The notes under the pieces were generated by a model, which was not told the origin of the DNA, did not search any database, and saw only the letters and a list, made by a program, of their open reading frames with translations. DNA of 64,000 nt from Tachypleus tridentatus (Eukaryota > Arthropoda > Merostomata > Xiphosura > Limulidae), in contig NC_134829.1 in the NCBI RefSeq assembly GCF_004210375.1, positions 26,924,034 to 26,988,033 of the forward strand. The letters are read 5' to 3'. A program made the translations under genes and the position numbers. This document shows, in pieces, positions 24,991 to 37,355 of this stretch. The stretch's first letter is position 1, and each line of letters begins with the position of its first letter.

Positions 24991-25949
24991 AAACTCTCAA
25001 ATTTGTTTATTCATTATCAAAACTTACTTTGGAAAAAAGGGTTTTTCACTACAAATAATGAACACAACTTGGACATAGATGTAAATGGCATTTTCAATTC
25101 CAGAATTTTTAACAAAATGTAGCTTCAGTTTTGAAGCTACAAGTTTTTCTTTATAAAGACATTTATAATTTGTAATTTGTCCAGCATTACAAGACATATC
25201 AAATTGTCACTTTTTACAAGTGGGGTTTATCCTCTCTTGTTTATTAATTTCTGTGAGTAAATCAGCACATTACAACTTGATACTGCTTATGTGATTAGAT
25301 CGTTTTTAAATATTTCACACTACCTCTTCTGTTTTTATTTTCCCTTTTTTTCTAATTTTCCCTTTTTAACCCTAATTTGCAACTTAATCAGGTCTAGATT
25401 GATATTATGTCTGAAATATTTTCTACTTAACTAATATGTTAAAAAGACAAAGTTAGGGTTTAACCAGATTTTCTATGACGATAGCTTTGATGACATCATT
25501 TTTTTTATTTTCCCATTTTGTGTTTTGTTTATGGTCTGTATAGTTTATTTCATTAAATCATTTTGGTTATAACTTGAGATAAAAATGTAATTATCGTTAC
25601 ATATGAAAATTCTTTGTACTGCCATAAATTTCCTGTTTTGGCTCAACCACAATATTACTGGGATTAGGAAGAGTGCACTCGACAAGTGATTCATTGAACT
25701 CTTAATAACTATAGGTGTATTGATTTATAACTATTTTTAAAAGAGTTATTATACAGGTTTGTCTTCATTACTGTGTGGGTTAGTTTTAGTTTGTTTTAAT
25801 TTGGTATGTGTAGTTAGCATACAAAATCTTGTGATGTCTTGTAGTTTTAAAACAGTACCTTTCAACTGAGCATATGATACCTTATTGAAAAATGAAAGCT
25901 CTTACTATTGAATGTTAAGGCTTTCTTTGTTTTGTAAGTTGTAAGAACA
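24991..25949. other. Intergenic DNA, nothing recognised
   Basis: AT-rich, with no gene or repeat that I can identify. Confidence 0.5.
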
Positions 25950-26346
25950 CAAGCATAAGTACTATTTGTGATTACTGTGATTATAAGTAAGAACACAGAT
26001 TGTTGCTCAGGAGGAGAACAGGTTGCTTTAAATGATTAAATAGTAAAGATTACCATGAGAAGAACAGTTTGTTTTGAATGATGAAGAGCTGAATCATGGA
26101 AGACTTGAATTAATGTATTAGGAGAACTGCTTTAAATGATAGAAGAGGCTATACAAAGGGTGTAGTTTTTTTGTGAACGGTGATCAGTAGACAAAGAGAA
26201 TAATGATGGTGAAGAGTAAGCTGAAAAAAGAACTAGTTTGTCCTGAATGGTGAAAGAATTGATATTATGCAAGGACAATAGTTTGATCTGAATGATAGAA
26301 GAGTAGAGATTCATACATGGAGGAATGTTTGTTATGAGTAATAGAA
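25950..26346. repeat. Degenerate left shoulder of the 46-bp satellite
   Basis: Irregular units carry fragments such as 'agaacagtttgttttgaatg' and 'agtttgatctgaatgataga', resembling the satellite's 'ataatttgttctgaac' core but diverged and of uneven length. Decay toward the array edge is expected where unequal exchange homogenises the centre only. Confidence 0.6.
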
Positions 26347-29300
26347 GAAGCTACTACAAGATGTATAATTTGTTCTGAACATTGAAACAGTAGAAGCTAC
26401 TGCAAGATGTATAATTTGTTCTGAACATTGAAACAGTAGAAGCTACTACAAGATGTATAATTTGTTCTGAACATTGAAACAGTAGAAGCTACCCCAAGAT
26501 GAATAATTTTTTCTGAATGTTGAAACAGTAGATGCTACCCCAAGATGTATAATTTGTTCTGAACATTGAAACAGTAGAAGCTACTACAAGATGTATAATT
26601 TTTTCTGAATGTTGAAACAGTAGATGCTACCACAAGATGTATAATTTGTTCTGAACATTGAAACAGTAGAAGCTACTACAAGATGTATAATTTGTTCTGA
26701 ACATTGAAACAGTAGAAGCTACTACAAGATGTATAATTTGTTCTGAACATTGAAACAGTAGAAGCTACTACAAGATGTTTAATTTGTTCTGAACATTGAA
26801 ACAGTAGAAGCTACTACAAGATGTATAATTTGTTCTGAACATTGAAACAGTAGAAGCTACTACAAGATATATAATTTGTTCTGAACATTGAAACAGTAGA
26901 AGCTACTACAAGATGTATAATTTGTTCTGAACATTGAAACAGTAGAAGCTACCCCAAGATGAATAATTTTTTCTGAATGTTGAAACAGTAGATGCTACCC
27001 CAAGATGTATAATTTGTTCTGAACATTGAAACAGTAGAAGCTACTACAAGATGTATAATTTGTTCTGAACATTGAAACAGTAGAAGCTACCCCAAGATGA
27101 ATAATTTTTCTGAATGTTGAAACAGTAGATGCTACCCCAAGATGTATAATTTGTTCTGAACATTGAAACAGTAGAAGCTACTACAAGATGTATAATTTGT
27201 TCTGAACATTGAAACAGTAGAAGCTACTACAAGATATATAATTTGTTCTGAACATTGAAACAGTAGAAGCTACTACAAGATGTATAATTTGTTCTGAACA
27301 TTGAAACAGTAGAAGCTACTACAAGATGTATAATTTGTTCTGAACATTGAAACAGTAGAAGCTACTACAAGATGTATAATTTGTTCTGAACATTGAAACA
27401 GTAGAAGCTACTACAAGATGTATAATTTGTTCTGAACATTGAAACAGTAGAAGCTACTACAAGATGTATAATTTGTTCTGAACATTGAAACAGTAGAACA
27501 GTAGAAGCTACCCCCCAAGATGAATAATTTTTCTGAATGTTGAAACAGTAGATGCTACCACAAGATGTATAATTTGTTCTGAACATTGAAACAGTAGAAG
27601 CTACTACAAGATGTATAATTTGTTCTGAACATTGAAACAGTAGAAGCTACCCCAAGATGAATAATTTTTCTGAATGTTGAAACAGTAGATGCTACCCCAA
27701 GATGTATAATTTGTTCTGAACATTGAAACAGTAGAAGCTACTACAAGATGTATAATTTTTTCTGAACGTTGAAACAGTAGATGCTACCACAAGATGTATA
27801 ATTTGTTCTGAACATTGAAACAGTAGAAGCTACTACAAGATGTATAATTTGTTCTGAACATTGAAACAGTAGAAGCTACTACAAGATGTATAATTTGTTC
27901 TGAACATTGAAACAGTAGAAGCTACTACAAGATGTATAATTTGTTCTGAACATTGAAACAGTAGAAGCTACTACAAGATATATAATTTGTTCTGAACATT
28001 GAAACAGTAGAAGCTACTACAAGATATATAATTTGTTCTGAACATTGAAACAGTAGAAGCTACTACAAGATGTATAATTTGTTCTGAACATTGAAACAGT
28101 AGAAGCTACTACAAGATGTATAATTTGTTCTGAACATTGAAACAGTAGAAGCTACCCCAAGATGAATAATTTTTTCTGAATGTTGAAACAGTAGATGCTA
28201 CCCCAAGATGTATAATTTGTTCTGAACATTGAAACAGTAGAAGCTACTACAAGATGTATAATTTGTTCTGAACATTGAAACAGTAGAAGCTACCCCAAGA
28301 TGAATAATTTTTTCTGAATGTTGAAACAGTAGATGCTACCCCAAGATGTATAATTTGTTCTGAACATTGAAACAGTAGAAGCTACTACAAGATGTATAAT
28401 TTGTTCTGAACATTGAAACAGTAGAAGCTACTACAAGATATATAATTTGTTCTGAACATTGAAACAGTAGAAGCTACTACAAGATGTATAATTTGTTCTG
28501 AACATTGAAACAGTAGAAGCTACTACAAGATGTATAATTTGTTCTGAACATTGAAACAGTAGAAGCTACTACAAGATGTATAATTTGTTCTGAACATTGA
28601 AACAGTAGAAGCTACTACAAGATGTATAATTTGTTCTGAACATTGAAACAGTAGAAGCTACTACAAGATGTATAATTTGTTCTGAACATTGAAACAGTAG
28701 AAGCTACCCCAAGATGAATAATTTTTTCTGAATGTTGAAACAGTAGATGCTACCACAAGATGTATAATTTGTTCTGAACATTGAAACAGTAGAAGCTACT
28801 ACAAGATGTATAATTTGTTCTGAACATTGAAACAGTAGAAGCTACCCCAAGATGAATAATTTTTTCTGAATGTTGAAACAGTAGATGCTACCCCAAGATG
28901 TATAATTTGTTCTGAACATTGAAACAGTAGAAGCTACTACAAGATGTATAATTTTTTCTGAATGTTGAAACAGTAGATGCTACCACAAGATGTATAATTG
29001 GTTCTGAACATTGAAACAGTAGAAGCTACTACAAGATGTATAATTTGTTCTGAACATTGAAACAGTAGAAGCTACTACAAGATGTATAATTTGTTCTGAA
29101 CATTGAAACAGTAGAAGCTACTACAAGATGTATAATTTGTTCTGAACATTGAAACAGTAGAAGCTACTACAAGATGTATAATTTGTTCTGAACATTGAAA
29201 CAGTAGAAGCTACTACAAGATATATAATTTGTTCTGAACATTGAAACAGTAGAAGCTACTACAAGATATATAATTTGTTCTGAACATTGAAACAGTAGAA

Positions 29301-30570
29301 GCTACTACAAGATGTATAATTTGTTCTGAACATTGAAACAGTAGAAGCTACCCCAAGATGAATAATTTTTTCTGAATGTTGAAACAGTAGATGCTACCCC
29401 AAGATGTATAATTTGTTCTGAACATTGAAACAGTAGAAGCTACTACAAGATGTATAATTTGTTCTGAACATTGAAACAGTAGAAGCTACTACAAGATATA
29501 TAATTTGTTCTGAACATTGAAACAGTAGAAGCTACTACAAGATGTATAATTTGTTCTGAACATTGAAACAGTAGAAGCTACTACAAGATATATAATTTGT
29601 TCTGAACATTGAAACAGTAGAAGCTACTACAAGATGTATAATTTGTTCTGAACATTGAAACAGTAGAAGCTACTACAAGATGTATAATTTGTTCTGAACA
29701 TTGAAACAGTAGAAGCTACCCCAAGATGAATAATTTTTCTGAATGTTGAAACAGTAGATGCTACCCCAAGATGTATAATTTGTTCTGAACATTGAAACAG
29801 TAGAAGCTACTACAAGATATATAATTTGTTCTGAACATTGAAACAGTAGAAGCTACTACAAGATATATAATTTGTTCTGAACATTGAAACAGTAGAAGCT
29901 ACTACAAGATGTATAATTTGTTCTGAACATTGAAACAGTAGAAGCTACCCCAAGATGAATAATTTTTCTGAATGTTGAAACAGTAGATGCTACCCCAAGA
30001 TGTATAATTTGTTCTGAACATTGAAACAGTAGAAGCTACTACAAGATGTATAATTTGTTCTGAACATTGAAACAGTAGAAGCTACTACAAGATATATAAT
30101 TTGTTCTGAACATTGAAACAGTAGAAGCTACTACAAGATGTATAATTTGTTCTGAACATTGAAACAGTAGAAGCTACTACAAGATATATAATTTGTTCTG
30201 AACATTGAAACAGTAGAAGCTACTACAAGATGTATAATTTGTTCTGAACATTGAAACAGTAGAAGCTACTACAAGATGTATAATTTGTTCTGAACATTGA
30301 AACAGTAGAAGCTACCCCAAGATGAATAATTTTTTCTGAATGTTGAAACAGTAGATGCTACCCCAAGATGTATAATTTGTTCTGAACATTGAAACAGTAG
30401 AAGCTACCCCAAGATGAATAATTTTTTCTGAATGTTGAAACAGTAGATGCTACCACAAGATGTATAATTTGTTCTGAATATTGAAACAGTAGAAGCTACT
30501 ACAAGATGTATATTTTTTTCTGAATGTTGAAACAGTAGAAGCTACAATAAGATGTATAATTTGTTCTGAT
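26347..30570. repeat. 46-bp satellite array, about 90 units
   Basis: The unit starts 'gaagctactacaagatgtat', continues 'aatttgttctgaac' and closes 'attgaaacagta' (46 bp). Most units are near identical. A recurrent variant block reads 'aataattttttctgaatg' and is always followed by 'gatgctacc(c/a)caag'. I count 17 such blocks, spaced by whole multiples of 46 bp, often 414, 138 and 92 bp apart, so there is a higher-order pattern. A few units have lost a base or gained about 7-9 bp (near 27,493). Open frames across it are by-products of repetition. Confidence 0.95.
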
Positions 30571-30800
30571 TGATGAATGAATTGAGACTTTTACAAGGAG
30601 AAAAGTTTCAAATGACAGATAAGACTTTTATGATGAGAATTGTTTTAAGTGATAGAGTAGTAGTCTTGCACTACAACAGTTTATTTTGAATGATGGAAGA
30701 TTAATCTTTTATTGGGAAAATTATTTGTTCTGAATGATGGAAGAGTAGTCTTCTAAAAGGAGAACAGTTTGCTCTCATTGATGGAAGATACCATTACAGA
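30571..30800. repeat. Degenerate right shoulder of the 46-bp satellite
   Basis: Diverged units such as 'acagtttattttgaatgatg' and 'ttatttgttctgaatgatgg' continue past the regular array, mirroring the left shoulder. Confidence 0.6.
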
Positions 30801-30825
30801 AGTTTAGTGTGTTCCCAAAGAGTGA

Positions 30826-31104
30826 TTTGTTTGTTTGTTTTTGAATTTTGCGCAGAGCTATATAAGTACTATCTGCGCTACCCGTCCCTAGTTTAGCAGT
30901 GTAAGACTAGAGGGAAGGCAGCTAGTCATCACCACCTACCGCCATCTCTTGGGTTACTCTTTTACCAACAAATAGTGGGATTGACCATCACATAATAACG
31001 CCCCCATGGCTGAAAGGGCGAGCATGTTTGGTGCGACGGGGATTTGAACACACGACCCTTAAATTAAGAGGCGAGTGCCTTAACCACCTGGCGATGCTGG
31101 GTTA
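30826..31104 (-). mobile_element. tRNA-derived SINE, type A
   Basis: Full layout in reverse: tail 'tttgtttgtttgtttttgaa' at the left, body, then head ending 'ggcgatgctggg' at the right. Flanks aaagagtga (30817) and aaagactga (31105) match 8 of 9, a likely target-site duplication. Confidence 0.88.
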
Positions 31105-31136
31105 AAAGACTGAAGATAAGAGGGTATGTTGAGTAT

Positions 31137-31185
31137 ATATACACACATACATGTGTCTGTCTGGGTGTGTGTGTGTGTATATACG
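31137..31185. repeat. (TG/CA)n and (TA)n microsatellite
   Basis: 'acacacatacatgtgtctgt' followed by 'gggtgtgtgtgtgtgtatat'. Confidence 0.8.
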
Positions 31186-31280
31186 TACCACTACTTTATT
31201 GTGACTACAACTACCAGGCGTTAAATAAGTTATAGTTTTATGCATAATTTTACCTTAGTGTCAAATTTTAAAAAAATCTG

Positions 31281-31548
31281 TCCCAGTATCGTTTATGACC
31301 AGGTGGTTAAGGCACTCGACTCGTAATTCGAGGGTCGCGGGTTCGAATTCCCGTCACCAAACATGCTCGCCCTTTCAGTCGTAGGGGTGTTAGAAGTGAC
31401 GGTCAATTACACTATTCGTTGGTAAACGATTTGGCGGTGGGTGGTGATTACTAGCTGCCTTCCCTCTAGTCTTACACTGCTAAATTAGGGACGGCTAGCA
31501 CAGATAGCCCTCGTGTAGCTTTGTGCAAAATTAAAAACAAACAAACAA
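31281..31548 (+). mobile_element. tRNA-derived SINE, type A
   Basis: The head includes 'gaccaggtggttaaggcact' and a clean B box 'gggttcgaattccc'. The body has lost about 20 bp around 'ggtaaacgatttggcgg', where the usual 'agagtagcccaagag' is missing. The tail is 'aaaacaaacaaacaatc'. It lies head-out against the minus-strand SINE 180 bp upstream. Confidence 0.88.
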
Positions 31549-32213
31549 TCAAATTTTTGGTTTAATTGTCAGTTGATGAAGAACAGAATTATCCATGAAA
31601 CTATGACAAACTAGTGTGGAGAGAAGATATCCTAAATAAATGAAGTGAATAAAAACACGGAATCTGAAAAATTATTACTGACAGTTTTAACGACCGAATT
31701 TTATTAACAAAGTGTGTTGAATCTTTAATGCATTGTTTCTGTTATGAAATTATGAAAAAAAATTTATAGGATACAAATTTAATGATGAAATTTGATGAAT
31801 TAATACTAAGAACAATCGGGCAACAGGGGATACTATTTTCATGTATCTTAAGTAATGCGCAAGATCATGGAAGAATGAAATGAGGTAATATCTCAAAGTA
31901 TTCCTAACTATTATTATGATAAATGTTAATGGGGTCAATATATAATAATTCAAATGAACCATCTGTTAACAAATTTTCAATCTGTTAATTATAACAGCTT
32001 TTATTTACGATGATAAGTTGGTTACTCTGGTTTAATAACGAAGCTTAATCTTATGAAAAGTAGTATGGCTGATAAACTTTCCAGAGGTATCAACTATTAC
32101 ACCAGTTCAACTTTCTCACAAATATTATAAAACAAAATTACACGACAGAATTATAAATTGAAGATACAATTTACATCCTAATTGATCGGTTAAATATCGT
32201 ATTTGCTATAGTT
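31549..32213. other. Intergenic DNA, nothing recognised
   Basis: AT-rich; it could include the decayed downstream part of the minus-strand Penelope-like element at 32.3-32.7 kb, but I cannot align it. Confidence 0.4.
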
Positions 32214-32338
32214 AGCCCCCCCCCCCGCTAGTACAGCGGTATGTCTCCGGATTTACAACGCTAAAATCAGGGGTTCGATTCCCCTCGGTGGGCTGAGCAG
32301 ATAGCCCGAGGAGGCTTTGCTATAAGAGAAACACACGC
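32214..32338 (+). mobile_element. Short tRNA-derived SINE, type C
   Basis: It starts with a C-run ('gccccccccccccgctagta') and has the B box 'ggggttcgattcccc' and the tail 'gcagatagcccgaggaggct'. Same family as 6648-6757. It abuts the Penelope-like fragment and probably inserted into it. Confidence 0.78.
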
Positions 32339-32340
32339 TA

Positions 32341-32720
32341 TAGCTAAAAAAATTACCCTAAACATACTATTGTAAGTGAAAGAACTTATACTTGATACAC
32401 TTGGTCTGATAAGATAATTTAATTCATGTGTTTTAGGTAACCCATAAAATATATCATAATGGGAACCAATTGGTCTAATTTCATTATACATTTCATCCGA
32501 CATAAAATCTTATTACTTGTTAAAAGTAATTCTATGAACGTCTTTCTTTGGTTATTGTGGGATCCAATTTCAATTTCTTAAATTTCTTATTATCATTTGA
32601 AATATTTAAAACAATCTATATAATATTTTTTGTTTAAAATTGCTAAACCATTCCCCTTATTCGGTTTAAAAATTACTAAATTATCAAAACGAGCTAAGAC
32701 GTTTCAAATCCAAAATTTTC
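32341..32720 (-). mobile_element. Penelope-like retroelement fragment (reverse transcriptase)
   Basis: The minus strand reads NLVIFKPNKGNGLAILNKKY, then after a frame break MYNEIRPIGSHYDIFYGLPK-THE, then IRPSVSSISSFTYN. These are the adjoining RT blocks of Penelope-like elements (I.KPDKGNG..I, IRP.GS..G..YGLPK.HK, RPI.S...T..YN). At least one frameshift and internal stops show that it is dead. The rest of the element is cut by SINEs on both sides. Confidence 0.75.
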
Positions 32721-33035
32721 TCTTCACATGAGTTTTGAACTTTTTTCGAGTCAAAACCGTAGTACCATGAACAAACTTCACCTGAAATTTCGGTAATTAT
32801 ACTGTCAAATGAAACACTTATTTCTTCTATTAGTACATGTTTTAATTTCTGTAGTAACTGTTCAAATCTAGCAAAAATATTCTGCTTAGTCCAGTTCTTT
32901 AGGGTAATTTAAAACATTAAACTCCTTGACAACACTTCCCCTCTCTGTCCACTGATTTCAGCAATTTTTTTGCCCTATACCGTTCGTAATACTGCATTTT
33001 CTATGAAATTTAAAAAGCCATATACCAAAACAACC

Positions 33036-33301
33036 TGTCCAGGTGGGTTAAGGCGTTCGACTCGTAATCTGAGGGTCTCGGGTTCAAATCTCTATCACAC
33101 CAAACATGCTCACCCTTTCAGCCGTGGGGACGTTGTAATGTGACCGTCAATCCCACCATTCGTTGGTAAAAGAGTAGCTCAAGAGTTGGCGGTGGGTGGT
33201 GATGACTAGCTGTCTTCCCTCTAATCTTACGCGCTGCTAAATTAGGGACGACTATTGCAGATAGCCCTCGTGTAGCTTTGCGCGAAATAAAATACAAACA
33301 G
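33036..33301 (+). mobile_element. tRNA-derived SINE, type A, with perfect target-site duplication
   Basis: The element runs from 'tgtccaggtgggttaaggcg' to 'gcgaaataaaatacaaacag'. The 12-bp flank accaaaacaacc is repeated exactly at 33024-33035 and 33302-33313, proving retroposition. Confidence 0.93.
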
Positions 33302-33313
33302 ACCAAAACAACC

Positions 33314-33624
33314 AGTTGAGAATCTACAACAATGTACCTTTCTACCACTTCAACATTTTCTGAACATTATACTATAATGGAACTCTTGCTTATATGAATT
33401 ATACTGGACATTTTTTATTACACGATGTGCCACCCCAAACTTCGCATAATTCGCAATAGGGGACACGATTTTCCCATTTGTTCTGTTTTCTGTCACGCAG
33501 AACTTAATTTTTTCATTCTCAAGGTGCAGATATGAGATCATGAAACTTCACACACAGATGGAATGCATTGGCGTTATTTACATGAATGTGATAGTACTGT
33601 CCGTTGTATGTTTATGTAAATACT
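33314..33624. other. Intergenic DNA, nothing recognised
   Basis: Could belong to the interrupted Penelope-like element, but I see no supporting motif. Confidence 0.4.
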
Positions 33625-33845
33625 TTGCAGGGTGTGGATGGATCTTCACCAAACTTGGTATGGTGGTTCATTAGGTCCATGGAGAAATACACACAAAATT
33701 TCCATTTTGCGGTTTTTATGAGTGTTTTTGCATATTTTTTTACCATTATTTCGCCCCTGTTAATCAATCTCCACCAAATTTGGCATGAAGGTTTTTTGGG
33801 TCTATGAGGAGATACATACAAATTTACGGTTTCATATTTTGTGTT
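33625..33845 (+). repeat. Two diverged tandem units with a 'caccaaa(c/t)ttggtatg'-type core
   Basis: Unit 1 has 'ggatcttcaccaaacttggt' and 'ggtccatggagaaatacaca'; unit 2 has 'caatctccaccaaatttggc' and 'ggtctatgaggagatacata', about 115-120 bp apart. Each unit also ends with a 'cggtttttatg'/'cggtttcatat' stretch. Confidence 0.65.
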
Positions 33846-34140
33846 TATGTGTTTTGCTGCTTTTATAGACGTTTTTTTTTTAATTATAAATAAAGGAAAC
33901 AACTTTTCATGCCCTAAGATAATAATTTATTACTCACGAATTTTTATAACTTCTGTCCAGGGTACGGGTATCTCAGCTACTCATAAATAATAGTATATAT
34001 GTCAGCTTTGTTTTGTTTAAAAAAACATCCTCAGGCAGTAAACAGTTCAAAGAGCAAAGGTGAAGCTATTTTGATTAACGTTTAATTAAGGACGTATCTT
34101 TTGGTTTCACATACTTTCCTAAGTGCGTAGCGTCGCTGTT

Positions 34141-34420
34141 GTATGTTTGTTTGTTTTTGTTTTCTGAATTTCGTGCAAAGCTACTCGAGGGCTATCTGCG
34201 CTAGCCATCCCTAATTTAGCAGTGTAAGACTAGAGAGAAGGCAGCTAGTCATCACCACCAACTCTTGGGCTACTCTTTTACCAACGAATAGTGTGGTTGA
34301 CCGTTACGTTATAACGTCCCCACGGTTGAAAGGGCGAGCATCTTTGGTGCGACCGGGATTCGAACCCGCGATCCTCGGATGACGAGTTGAACGCCTTAAC
34401 ACGCTTGGCCATGTTGCCCC
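34141..34420 (-). mobile_element. tRNA-derived SINE, type A
   Basis: The tail 'tatgtttgtttgtttttgtt' is at the left and the head ('gggattcgaacccgcgatcc', 'acacgcttggccatgttgcc') at the right. The body lacks the 'cccaccgc' segment before 'caactcttgggctactctt'. I see no clear target-site duplication. Confidence 0.88.
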
Positions 34421-34849
34421 GTCCCCAACCCCTCTTTCATGCACTCACGAAGATGGTGACATGTTTTGAAACGGCATTGAAGACGCAATCGTATATCAAA
34501 TTCAGGCGCTTTCACTTACAAGCTAGCAAGTTTTGAATCTCATGTAGCCGACGAATGTACAGTAAGAGTAGTTTTGAAAGATGTATCTAAACTGGCTTTT
34601 GACGTGCTTGTCTGTATTGATAATTTTTACTTCCTGTTTTTGTATATTTTCCCTTAAATGAAGTAATCGAGCTAAGTGACAATTTCAAAATTCTGATGTT
34701 GTTAGAGGTATAACCAAACTTATATTTATAAAACTCTTAGAATTTGTCACTAAAAGAGTTAATTTTTTTTAAATGGATGGCATGAAAAACTTGATGAAAT
34801 ATCTATGGGTTCAAGTACTGCACCATATTTGGCTAATTAGTTTTTAAGT

Positions 34850-34960
34850 TGAAAATATATTCGTAAGATGGCTGGCATGGGTATTAAAACTTTAATTAAA
34901 ATAAAGTTCAGAACAACGTTTCTACCTTCTGAGGCTATCTTCAGGTTAACTCTCCCTGAA
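34850..34960 (-). repeat. Repeat end with a hammerhead-like core (CTGAAGA ... GAAAC)
   Basis: The minus strand reads 'cctgaagatagcctcagaag' then 'gtagaaacgttgttctgaac', followed by an AT-rich stretch. The order CTGAAGA, imperfect hairpin (agcct-caga-aggta), GAAAC resembles the conserved core of hammerhead ribozymes found in Penelope-like element ends. However, the canonical core is CTGATGA, one base different, and the hairpin has mismatches. It lies about 2.2 kb upstream, on the same strand, of the Penelope-like RT fragment. Confidence 0.4.
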
Positions 34961-37263
34961 GAGGGAGGGTTTATGGAAGCAAAAACATCTGAAAGTTTTT
35001 AACATGGATTGACACTTCTTTAGTGTGAGACTATTTGGGGCAATTTCCACAAGACTCTCAGGCTGTCATCAGAAAAAGCATTTCAGCCCATCGCTGCTAC
35101 TGTATCACTGAAAAGTTAGTTGGCTTTCTTCCCTGAGAACATTTGGGGAACTAGTCGCATTGGAGAACAAGTGTAAGTCTAAGAAACTGAAGCTGCATAC
35201 CAGTTTCTGACAGCGCCATCTCGTAATCCATGTTGTCTCACAGCATTTATTGACAGAAATCATCCATTTGGCCGGCAAAGGATAATACAGTCGGTGACAT
35301 TTTTAATACGAATTTTCAATGTCACTGCAAGATATTTTCAGGCAGAGTAGACTAGAAACAAAGCAACTGGAATAAGACAACCTCAACAGTCTACTAGACC
35401 ATATATTTATGCCAAAATCGAACAAAAATAAAGTCAACTAAAAAAATATTAGCGATTTTTATATCACTGAAATCAGGTAGAAAACAGTATATGCCTGCAA
35501 ATCACAGCCTCACAAAATAAACACTGCTTTTAAAGAGTCAACGCATTTATTAATGAAATCCAGTCTTTAAAACTACCCCACAATTATGTCATGTTTTCTT
35601 CAGGTATAAAATCTTTATTCGCTTCAGTCACCGTAAGTAAAACCATCAGCTGTTTTGATGACAGGTTAATTCAGAATTAGAACAACATTTCTCCACTTGA
35701 AATTGACGTTATCATAAACTTGACAAAAATATGTATTTTGCCCCTCTTTTTCCAAGTATATAACAAATTCTACTCTCAACTTCATGGATTGCCTACTGTA
35801 TACTTTCTCTCCTTAGTTTGTAACATTTTCATCAATTATTTTGAAAACACTGTTCTACAACTGTTAGTTAAACCAATGTGTTGGTAGCGTGGAGTCACGA
35901 TGTGTGACATTAAGTTAAAATAAGCTTTACACGAACTAAACACTTCATACAATAATATTAAATTTACAATTAAAACAAAGTAATTAACTGACTTCTGTTT
36001 TAGATGTCTTGGTAACTATAAACTAATTGTTCCCTCTGAAAACGTCAGCTTTTCAGAAACCTTTTGCATTCGCTGTATCACTACATACAGATTACCCTTT
36101 TATTAACAGGCTGATGTGTGCCATACTTTTATCTGTTAGAGCTTTTCGTCTAACAATGTTAACCTTTTAAAAAAGGAGTCAGCTATATTAAACAGTTGAT
36201 CATACGTAGGGGATACGACTAGACAATCATTGATAACATTGTTATCAAAATAACTCGTAAAATAGTTTTGTTTGATCTTAATATATTTTAAACTGTTTTT
36301 GGAGGAAATAAAAAGGAGAAGCAAAGACACTTACCTACCTTATTGTCCTTCGATATCTCAAACCAAACAAGAAAAATTTTCTAGACTTACGGACTGCCAG
36401 ATCATTACAGACCTCATAAGAACACTTCTAATCTTCCTTTATTGAAAGATAGGGCAGCTTATCAACTTTGGACAAAAGTGGTATTCATAAAAAAAAGTTT
36501 GAATGTAACGCTATTGACGTCCGTCAGATAACTCGTAATCTAAAATATATTTTTCATGAACACAGTCGTGCAGTAAAATTAAAAATTGTACTTTATCATG
36601 TGTAGCGAAACATGTTATTAACTATAAGTACTGTATCCTATAGGATGAGATCGAATACAATTGTTCCCCGATTAGTTATACTAAAAGTAATCTAAGAAAG
36701 TCGTTGGAAATTATTACACAAAGAGAATTTAAAACAAAAAAACGAAGGTCTATGAACTCCAGTTATACAGTTAACATTATAGGCTCAATTTCAACGTTTT
36801 ATGATAAGTGTTATTACTTATTGTGTTTGCCAGCTTAGAAACAGTTTTACACAATAAAAAGGTAGTTTATTGTTACTATTTATTCACGCGAAACGATTAG
36901 TATTGTTAGATATATACTTATGCGATATATTGTTCTGCAAAATAATTTCACTTATAAGTCTATAACTTTCTATGATAACCATTCAGCGTGCATTTCAATT
37001 GAAAAATGTACTCATTTCATAATCAGTTATCAATAAACAGTTAATGAATCTTATTAATTAATTTATAGCTTTTGTACTATTTCATGACACTTTAAGTCAA
37101 ACTATTACATTGCTATTTACAAAAACTACACATAACTTGTGTCTGATGTCAAGTGATACAACATTCACAGATGGATTTACCTGGATTAAAGCAAACCCCT
37201 TATTCGGCTGAACTTTTATGCAGTTTTAGGATTTATGACAAATATTTGTATGTTGTTTTTTTT
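34961..37263. other. Intergenic DNA, nothing recognised
   Basis: Low-coding AT-rich sequence. One minus-strand frame at 36,136-36,330 has no family resemblance. Confidence 0.5.
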
Positions 37264-37355
37264 AAATTAAGAACAACGTTACACAATGGGCTATTTAAAC
37301 CTAATTTTTAGCATTATAAACTTGCAGACTTGCTGTTGATCCACCGGTAGTGGAT
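37264..37355 (-). mobile_element. Decayed short SINE, type D
   Basis: The plus strand shows 'gttacacaatgggctattta', 'ctaatttttagcattataaa' and 'gcagacttgctgttgatcca', the complement of the type D layout. It is strongly diverged. Confidence 0.55.

Noticed and set aside
27365-27586. Minus-strand open frame with a repeating FRTNYTSC-type peptide
   Set aside because: It is a by-product of the 46-bp satellite; a 46-bp unit cycles through all three frames and a chance lack of stops gives a frame.
26347-30570. CRISPR-like repeat/spacer array
   Set aside because: The 46-bp units abut with no unique spacers, and the genome is eukaryotic.
36136-36330. Minus-strand frame as another Penelope-like piece
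   Set aside because: No RT or GIY-YIG motif could be matched.
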